Shown piece after piece: positions 57,959 to 64,000 of a stretch of DNA of 64,000 bases (position 1 is its first letter; each line of letters opens with the position of its first letter). This DNA is from Heterostelium album PN500 (taxonomy: Eukaryota > Evosea > Eumycetozoa > Acytosteliales > Acytosteliaceae). Below the pieces are notes generated by a model. It saw only the letters and a program-made list of their open reading frames with translations. It did not search any database and had not been told where the DNA came from. The DNA is taken from assembly GCF_000004825.1 (NCBI RefSeq), contig NW_008805076.1:186001-250000 (forward strand), in the 5' to 3' direction. The position numbers and the translations under genes were made by a program.

Positions 57959-58015
57959 ACCTTTAGGTCTGATACCACGCATTTCAAGAAAAATATTAGT
58001 GTCAGACCTAAAGGT
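57959..58015. ncRNA. Long-stem hairpin, candidate structured RNA or IR relic
   Basis: ACCTTTAGGTCTGATAC (57959-57975) pairs with 57999-58015 over 17 bp with one G-U pair, loop of 23 nt, followed by TTTTTT runs. It lies about 270 bp upstream of the DUF4419 gene. No match to a known small-RNA class recognised. It could equally be the remains of an inverted-repeat element. Confidence 0.35.
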
Positions 58016-58284
58016 CGTTTTTTATGATTTTTTATTTTTTTTTGACCTTTTCGAAAATATCATGATTAAAAGATTAATCTTTGGTTACCAAAATTTCACT
58101 AAAAACTTTTCAAAGCAGATTCATGAAATTTTGGTATTTACTCCTTCAATCTCAAAGATCGTAGGTGGGAAATAATTGATTGAACCGAATCTATAAAAGG
58201 AGTGAATTCAACCTTTGTTTTTTTCATCAATATCATTTTAAACTAATTAACAACAAATAAAAACAATATTTATATAAATCAATC

Positions 58285-59471
58285 ATGTCACAATATCACT
58301 ACAACATTTCAAAGGATGTTAAATCAACCAACATTCAAATCACAGGAAGTTCAAATGCGACACCAGCAGATACCAGCTCAAGATATTATTCTGAATTCAA
58401 CCATTCCACCAACTTGAGACAATCCGCTGATAAATACACCCAAAAGAATGAATATGAAGAGCCAAAACTTGATACTTCAAAGCCAGCTATGGTTCCAGTT
58501 GGTACCAGTTTGAATGATTTGGGTAACTACTATCTCGGAAACAATTCATTCCTCCAAGCTTGTTACCTCGCCTACTCTCAACACCACAACCTCGTCATCA
58601 GACCAGACGATATTTGGATTGCCATTATGACCCAATTTTCATTCTACCTCAATGCCAATGCAGAGCAACTCAGATCCAAGATTGTCAGCCACGATGATAA
58701 GAAGGAGCTTGAAGTTGTTGCCAACGCTACTCTCTTCTCCGCTCCATACGATGAAATGACTTTAACAATGACCGAACTCATTGCCAAGAATATCAACGAT
58801 CCAACTCTTAAGGATTGGGCAATGCCATCATTCACAACCACCACCTACACCGATAGAATCGTTGGAGCTGTCTGCTTAATGGCAACAATGAAAAAGTATT
58901 TCAATTTCAAATACTCCTTGCGTTGTGGTTTGCCATCAGTTACTTTGCTCGGTTCAGTTGAAGACTGGAAGTCAATTAAAAAGACAAAGTACAACGTTTG
59001 AACGAATTTGACCTGCCAGAGAAATTGATGAGCAAATGGACAACTATGCTCAACCCAATCATCGATCAATTCATTGCCTCCGTAGAAGGAAAGGCTGATA
59101 CCGAGTGGTGGAATCGTATTGCCAATCATGTTGGTGGTGGATCCGGTCCAACCTGGTTGAGCGGTTGGATCACTGTTTTCTCATGTTTCGCTGAAGATGG
59201 TCAATGGCGTGGTGACGATAAGGAGAAACAAGGATTCAGAACCAAGGGTGAATTGGTTTCAGAATGGCCACTCATTGACACTGAAGAAATTGCCCACGGA
59301 TATGTAGTATTGGACGTTAAGATTGATGACAATGGTACCATGTACGATGCTCAGCTCTTTGGTGGACACTACACTGTTAAGCTTGCCGATCAAAAGTCAA
59401 CCATCGTCCCACAACTCAACTGGTGTATGATGGTAAAAGAATCTGATCTCCCAGCTTTAAAGAAAAACTAA
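58285..59471 (+). pseudogene. DUF4419-domain gene with a single frameshift
   Basis: Two abutting frames make one protein of about 395 residues. The first (58285-59001) covers the N-terminus and PDDIWIAIMTQFSFYLN, NATLFSAPYDEM and LRCGLPSVTLLGSVEDWKSI. The second (58998-59471; homology begins a few codons earlier, near 58986) runs KVQRLNEFDLPEKLM, GSGPTWLSGWITVFSCF, LFGGHYTV. The match to the DUF4419 family is continuous, with no GT-AG intron possible at the joint; one base seems lost near 58984-58988 (AAGACAAAG). Sequence and codon use are otherwise pristine, so the break is very recent, a sequencing error, or a real frameshift event. DUF4419 has no assigned biochemical role. Confidence 0.75.
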
Positions 59472-60395
59472 ATAAATAAAAAACCATTTTTAATTCAAAT
59501 AAAGTTGAAACAAGATTTGCTTTTCCAAAACCATAATTTTATTTTCTACTTTTAGGAAATTTTGTTGGCACCATCATTTTTGGTATACAGTTATTTGATT
59601 TATCTTGTTCTTTGGAATTGTGTAATGATTGATGATAGAACAAAATAAGAATCTAAATATCCCTACTGTTAAGATAGATATTTTTGCGGGGTGAGAGAAA
59701 GTGTGTAGGATAAAATGAAGAAAGATCCTAGTCCTGATTGGTGGCAAATGAAGAAGAGAAATCCTATAATTAATTATAGATATATTAAATCCAAAAATAT
59801 TCAAGATGTTTTCCTAAAAATACAAACTGTAAAGAGTCTAGAATAACTGCCGATCGAAACCATCTATCTTTGATTCTAAACAACATTTAATCTCAATTCC
59901 ATGGTATTGGATGTGGTGAATATATCACTAAGTAAATCAATTAGATCCACCAATTCACATAGAAAATCATTCATTTTCTGAAAGTTTTCAATCAGTCATA
60001 TCAGAATCACCTGGTTTCTTTTTGAAATAAAAATATATCAGGACAGGTGTGAGTACTATTGGATTCTGCGCCTATATGCTTGGTTTTTTATTTTTTACTC
60101 TTTTTGGTAATTTTTTTGTGCTGATGAAACAACTACTTTGATATATGTTTATACTTTAAAAAAATTCATTCCATCTTTTAAAATCTTACGGAGGATTTAT
60201 TATGGTAAAAATAGAATTTTAATTATTTCTATAAATGTAATATGACATTCTTTAAACTCCCCATAACAATATACTGTTTTACCAAAAAATAATAACTATA
60301 AATAATAAGTTTTTTGATACTGAATCAAAACATTCCATTCTAATTAAAAACATAAATATAAATATAAATATAATAGTATATTATCTATAAATAAA
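59472..60395. promoter_or_regulatory. Intergenic and promoter of CTDC gene 2
   Basis: From about 60030 it resembles the promoter of CTDC copy 1. On the minus strand at about 59830-59960, fragments such as LIDLLSDIFTTSNTMELRLNVV and, in another frame, KDRWFRSA recall an F-box start. This may be a second relic of an F-box/FNIP gene, but is weak. Confidence 0.4.
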
Positions 60396-61403
60396 ATGAA
60401 ACTTTCAAGAAATATTTTAATTACCATTTCTTTGGTTATTTCCTTAAATTTTACTTGTGGTCAGTTGACTGGTGGATTGAATCCATGTGCTTCATGTAAC
60501 TCAAACGATAAATGTTATATTGATACTTGTAATTGGTCAACTGGTTGTTTCCATAATCCTGTGACTTGTAACTCCAATAACAAATGTGTGGTCGATGGAT
60601 GCCACCCAACTCTTGGATGTACTACTTCCGCAAAGAACTGTGATGACAACAATCCAAATACCTACGATTTCTGTGATGTCAATTTAGGCTGCCAAAACCT
60701 TCCATTCACTTGCAGTGCCACCTCAACTTGTACCAATACCAGTCCATGTCAAGTCCAGTTCATATTGAATGACAAGTGCTGTACTTACGCCAAGACTTGC
60801 AATGACAACAATCCATGTACCACCGACCAATGTAACACCGCCACCGGACAATGTCAAAACACTGCTGTCACTTGCAACGATAACAATCCATGTACCATCG
60901 ACCAATGTTCATCGACCACCGGTCTCTGTCAATTCGCCGCCAAGTCATGTGACGACAACAACGCATGCACTCTCGACAGTTGCAACACCGCCAATGGAAA
61001 TTGTCAATACACTGCTGTTGTTTGTAATGACAACAATCCAAACACCGTTGACGAATGTTTCCCAGCTGTTGGTTGTGTATATCACTCTGCCAGCTCATGT
61101 GACGACAACAACGCATGCACTGTAGACTCTGTCAACTCCACCACAGGACAATGTCAATACACAAGACGTGTCTGCGCACAAGATACCTTCTGTACTAGAT
61201 GGTCATGTGATCCGGTAAATGGATGCACTGCATCCTCACCAAACTGTGATGACAATTACCCATGTACCGTAGACTTCTGTGACTCTGTCAGTCAATCTTG
61301 TGCTCACAAAACCAAGAGTTGTTTCGACAACAACCGTTGTACCTTTGATCAATGTAACCCAGCCAACGGACAATGTGTAAGCACTCCAATCTCCAACTGT
61401 TAA
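60396..61403 (+). CDS. Dicty_CTDC-repeat secreted matrix protein, copy 2
   Basis: Single exon, 335 residues. Signal peptide and CTDC repeats as in copy 1, from which it differs at a handful of residues (MKL versus MTF at the start; TATGQC versus TTTGQC; DDNYPC versus DDGNPC; no final Tyr). Nucleotide identity is very high, including most silent positions across the 1-kb coding region, while upstream DNA aligns only patchily. Expected to be co-expressed in prestalk/stalk or slime sheath. Confidence 0.88.
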   Translation: MKLSRNILITISLVISLNFTCGQLTGGLNPCASCNSNDKCYIDTCNWSTGCFHNPVTCNSNNKCVVDGCHPTLGCTTSAKNCDDNNPNTYDFCDVNLGCQNLPFTCSATSTCTNTSPCQVQFILNDKCCTYAKTCNDNNPCTTDQCNTATGQCQNTAVTCNDNNPCTIDQCSSTTGLCQFAAKSCDDNNACTLDSCNTANGNCQYTAVVCNDNNPNTVDECFPAVGCVYHSASSCDDNNACTVDSVNSTTGQCQYTRRVCAQDTFCTRWSCDPVNGCTASSPNCDDNYPCTVDFCDSVSQSCAHKTKSCFDNNRCTFDQCNPANGQCVSTPISNC

Positions 61404-61805
61404 TAAAAACACAACCAACCAACAACAATTACCAGATATTACTATTTTTCATTCATTCTTTTTTTTTATAAATAAAGTTAACAACTAGTTAGTATTACAA
61501 TAAAAATTAAAACAATATTTGTTTTCTCTATTCTTTCTTTTTGTTTCATATTCTGTGAATTGAATTCTCCTTTTTTCTCAAATAATAATATAATAATAAT
61601 AAGCAATTAACATTACTATTAGTTATAGTTATTGTTGTTATATTTGTTGATATTATTATATATTACATTCATTCGAATGAATGATTGTTTATTTAATAAA
61701 CATAATTATGTAAAATCATGATTCTAAACTATTCAATTCTCTATTTTTGTTTTGTTGTTGTTGCTTTAATTAATTGTTATTGTTATTATTTATAAATATC
61801 TAAAT
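61404..61805. other. Convergent 3' intergenic
   Basis: AT-rich 3' flanks of CTDC2 and NDUFB9. A CATTCATTCGAATGAATG near-palindrome at about 61668-61685. No exon. Confidence 0.5.
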
Positions 61806-62318
61806 TTAATCTTCGTTTAATAAATGTGACTTTGGATTAACAGCCTAAAAAGTATTTGAAATAAGTAAACAAATATGTAAGTATATGAATGAATGTTCAA
61901 CTATATGATACTAAATAAATATATATAGATAAAAGTTGATGGTAATTACCCATTTTGGAGGTGGGATGTTTCTTTGCCATTTTGATCCACCTGGTGCATC
62001 ACATGCTATTATATTTGTACAAAGTTTTGAGTTAGTTTCGATGAATGATCAAAGAGTTGGTTTGTGATTTGATATGATATGATTTGATTACATACGAATA
62101 TAAGGATCTGGGTGCTCCCAGTAGTTTACAAACTTCTCAAAGTCCTTCATGTGCTGTTGAATCAAGAATGGGTTGGTTTCATTCTTTCTGGCCTTCAAGG
62201 TGTTACGCAACTGAAGAGCGTTGGTCAAGAACCAATCGTAATCCTCAGAGTAATCTCTAATCGATTTCAAACCCTTACGGTACAATCTAATCACTTTTTG
62301 TGCATGTGAAAGTGACAT
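61806..62318 (-). CDS. ndufb9: NADH dehydrogenase subunit NDUFB9 (B22), LYR protein
   Basis: complement(join(61806..61844,61950..62005,62096..62318)), 105 residues. SHAQKVIRLYRKGLKSIRDY has the LYR motif that binds mitochondrial acyl-carrier protein. Then YDWFLTNALQLRNTLKARKN, YWEHPDPYI and the C-terminal APGGSKWQRNIPPPKW, matching NDUFB9 of respiratory complex I (inner membrane, matrix side). The third exon has just 12 codons (AVNPKSHLLNED). Divergent from CWC15 with 297 bp between starts. Confidence 0.87.
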
Positions 62319-62615
62319 TATATATCTATCTAGCTAAACAATATTAAAAAAGAAATGCAACCATCAATCAGTGTGATCACTTAAACTATTCACACACACA
62401 GAAAAAATCGAAAAATTTAGAAAAAAAAAAAAAAAAAAAGCAAAAATCAAAAACATAAAAATATTTTAATTTAAAAAATTTCATTAAAAGAAAGTGATAA
62501 TTAGATACAAACATACTTATTTAGATATATATTGCAATATATATTAATTAACTATTCATTCATTTTTATTAATAACATTTGTTTGTATATATATAAATAT
62601 AAATAAGTAAAGAAT
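62319..62615. promoter_or_regulatory. Shared divergent promoter, NDUFB9 / CWC15
   Basis: 297 bp with a CACACACA tract, an A20-class run (about 62420-62440) and TATATA near the CWC15 start. No specific site recognised. Confidence 0.4.
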
Positions 62616-63534
62616 ATGTCTGATAAATATAAATCGGTTGGATATTCCTCCAAAGATTTGGCTGGTCATACAAAGATGAAGACAAGGTATGTTTGTTTAA
62701 TTGGTTGTTTATTGCTTGATTATATCTAACTAAACCGATACAAATGTATTTAGAGATGATGTTGGTCAAAAAGCAATGGAGGAACGTGAGAGACAACAAA
62801 GAGAAAAAGAACGTTTAGAACAGATAGAATTGAAACAAAAACAAATGTTAGATTCAAGAAAAGAATCAAGAAATAATAGAAATACCGATAGAGATAATGA
62901 TAGAGATAGAAATAGAGATTATGGTGATGATAAAGAAGAGGAAGAAGAAGAAGAGGGAGAAGAAAGATTAGAACAAAGATCAACAACAACAACAACTTCA
63001 ACAACAACAAAGAATAAGAATATAGATGCGGATGATACAGATAGTAGTGATGATGATGATGATAGTGGAGATGACAATAAGAAAGATAATGATAACGACG
63101 ATAGCGACGCAAGTGATAGTGACGACGATGATGAAGACGACGAAGAAGAACTCATGAGAGAACTCGAGAAACTAAAGAGAGAAAAGGCAGAAGCTCAAAA
63201 GAGAAAACAAATGGAAGATGCAGACTCTGAGAAACTCGCAAGACAAGAGAAATTGATTTCAAGCAATCCACTTTTAAATAAGAATAATAATAATAATAAT
63301 GATTATTCAATGAAGAAAAAGTATGTAAACAAAAAGAAATCTATTTATATATATTAAAAAATAACTTTAATATTAACTCTTCTCTCTCTCTCTAATTAAA
63401 ATCAACTTAGGTGGTATGATGACTCTATATTTAAGAATCAAGCAAGAGATGAACCTGTTACAAAGAAAAGATTTATAAACGATACAACTAGAAATGATTT
63501 TGCAAGGAAATTCTTATCAAAATATATAAAATAA
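62616..63534 (+). CDS. cwc15: Spliceosome factor CWC15 homologue
   Basis: join(62616..62686,62754..63320,63411..63534), 253 residues. The N-terminus SVGYSSKDLAGHTKMKTR matches the conserved Cwc15 YSSRDLPSHTKIKYR region. The middle is Arg/Asp/Glu-rich and strongly acidic, followed by the helix ELMRELEKLKREKAEAQKRK and SSNPLLN. The end WYDDSIFKNQARDEP, KKRFINDTTRNDFARKFLSKYIK is the signature C-terminus. A component of the Prp19-associated (NTC) catalytic spliceosome. The usual 20-odd residues before the YSS motif are shortened here; an in-frame TAA just upstream rules out simple extension. Confidence 0.92.
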
Positions 63535-63898
63535 TATATTAAAAATTAATAGAATAACAACAACAACAACAACCAACAATTATTTAATTTAGAACTATGT
63601 TCATTTTTCATTTATTTTACAAAGATTGTTATTGATATTAATTATATTGGTTTGACTTGTCTTGTTTGATTATATTTCTATTACAATGTTTAACATTACA
63701 TTACATATTATTATTATTTTGGTAATTAGCTTTGGATTGTGTGTGTGTGTGTGTTTGTATATCGATATTATTATTATTACTATTATTATTATCTTTAAAT
63801 ATTTGTGGTATTTCAAGTAAAAGTCGAATAATAGCGCTATTACTCGACTTTACTCTTTACTTTTTTTTTTTGTTAAGCTATGTGCTGTTTTCTTTGCT
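63535..63898. other. Convergent 3' intergenic
   Basis: AT-rich with a GTGTGTGTG tract (63738-63754) and a 32-bp palindrome near its right end. Confidence 0.5.
63820..63851. repeat. 32-bp near-perfect palindrome
   Basis: AAAGTCGA...TCGACTTT around a central TAGCGCTA, one mismatch, no spacer, followed by a T10 run. It lies just past the 3' end of a minus-strand gene, between convergent genes. It may be a transcript-end hairpin or protein-binding site. Confidence 0.55.
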
Positions 63899-64000
63899 TT
63901 AACGTGGTAAATCATTAAGGGCAACAGCGTTGACAGCTTTACTGTGTCCTGAATAAGTCTTTACTGATTCACCTTGATGTAAATCCCAGAGTTTTGCCAT
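63899..64000 (-). CDS. WD40-repeat protein, C-terminal end (gene continues past window)
   Basis: The last 33 codons on the minus strand read AKLWDLHQGESVKTYSGHSKAV then NAVALNDLPR and TAA. This is the end of one WD40 blade (LWDLHQG) and the beginning of the next (GHSKAVNAVALND), closing a beta-propeller. Which WD40 protein cannot be told from so short a piece. The Met at the edge is internal. Confidence 0.7.
   Translation of the reverse strand: MAKLWDLHQGESVKTYSGHSKAVNAVALNDLPR

Larger units (their letters stand above)
57179..58284. other. 1.1-kb intergenic with relic ORF and hairpin
   Basis: Contains a Pro-rich relic on the minus strand, a 14-G tract, and a 17-bp-stem hairpin at 57959. The last 90 bp before the DUF4419 start look like a normal promoter/leader. 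Confidence 0.5.

Noticed and set aside
59830-59960. F-box-like fragments on the minus strand
   Set aside because: Only a short, frame-shifting resemblance (LIDLLSDIF, KDRWF); kept as a remark in the intergenic entry, not as a gene.
62919-63155. Ser-rich ORFs antisense to CWC15
   Set aside because: Mirror of the Asp/Glu codon runs; the plus strand has the conserved CWC15 ends.

Overview
This window looks like nuclear DNA of a dictyostelid social amoeba, probably not D. discoideum itself. Non-coding DNA is extremely AT-rich. Introns are short (about 50-150 nt) with GTATGT or GTAAGT donors, stops are almost always TAA, and there are long Asn/Gln runs. The families are typically dictyostelid: FNIP/F-box repeat proteins, Dicty_CTDC matrix proteins, a STAT, a hybrid-type histidine kinase, a RasGEF with leucine-rich repeats and a CYP508-like P450. 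Codons in the conserved genes are richer in G/C than I would expect for D. discoideum, which suggests another dictyostelid clade (inference only). Gene models were spliced by hand from GT-AG sites. Every multi-exon model keeps frame across all junctions except where stated.

Layout. 0-7 kb is an accessory region: five relatives of one microprotein gene, each with a three-codon first exon and three with C-terminal CaaX boxes, interleaved with an AAAP-type amino-acid transporter (-), an orphan terminal exon (-) and a small inverted-repeat element. 7-18 kb is a core block: an N6AMT1/HemK-like methyltransferase, a degenerate hybrid histidine kinase, a TMEM256 homologue (-), a SETD3-like protein-histidine methyltransferase with a histidine-rich tail, and tryptophan 2,3-dioxygenase. 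18-45 kb is almost all minus strand: an FNIP protein, the LRR-RasGEF, a TMEM41/VTT protein, a spore-coat-like secreted protein, a B-box/kelch-like protein, a SnoaL-like protein, a STAT with a substituted SH2 arginine, an ATP-grasp enzyme and a long FNIP protein.

45-48 kb holds a P450 gene flanked by an inverted repeat, with a second copy of the small inverted-repeat element at its right edge. 49.5-53.2 kb has Integrator subunit 11 and a GNAT-type acyltransferase. 53-61.5 kb is a segmental duplication zone: a decayed FNIP copy, a CTDC gene, an intact FNIP gene, a frameshifted DUF4419 gene and a second, nearly identical CTDC gene. 61.8 kb to the end returns to core genes: NDUFB9, CWC15 and the last exon of a WD40 protein.

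How the genes relate. The window mixes housekeeping genes with developmental and signalling genes (STAT, RasGEF, histidine kinase, spore-coat and stalk/slime-matrix proteins). I see no operon-like arrangement. Several neighbouring pairs are divergent and share short promoters (TMEM256/SETD3, NDUFB9/CWC15). I saw no tRNA, rRNA or CRISPR array. The best candidates for undescribed biology are the CaaX microprotein family and the two terminal-inverted-repeat elements.
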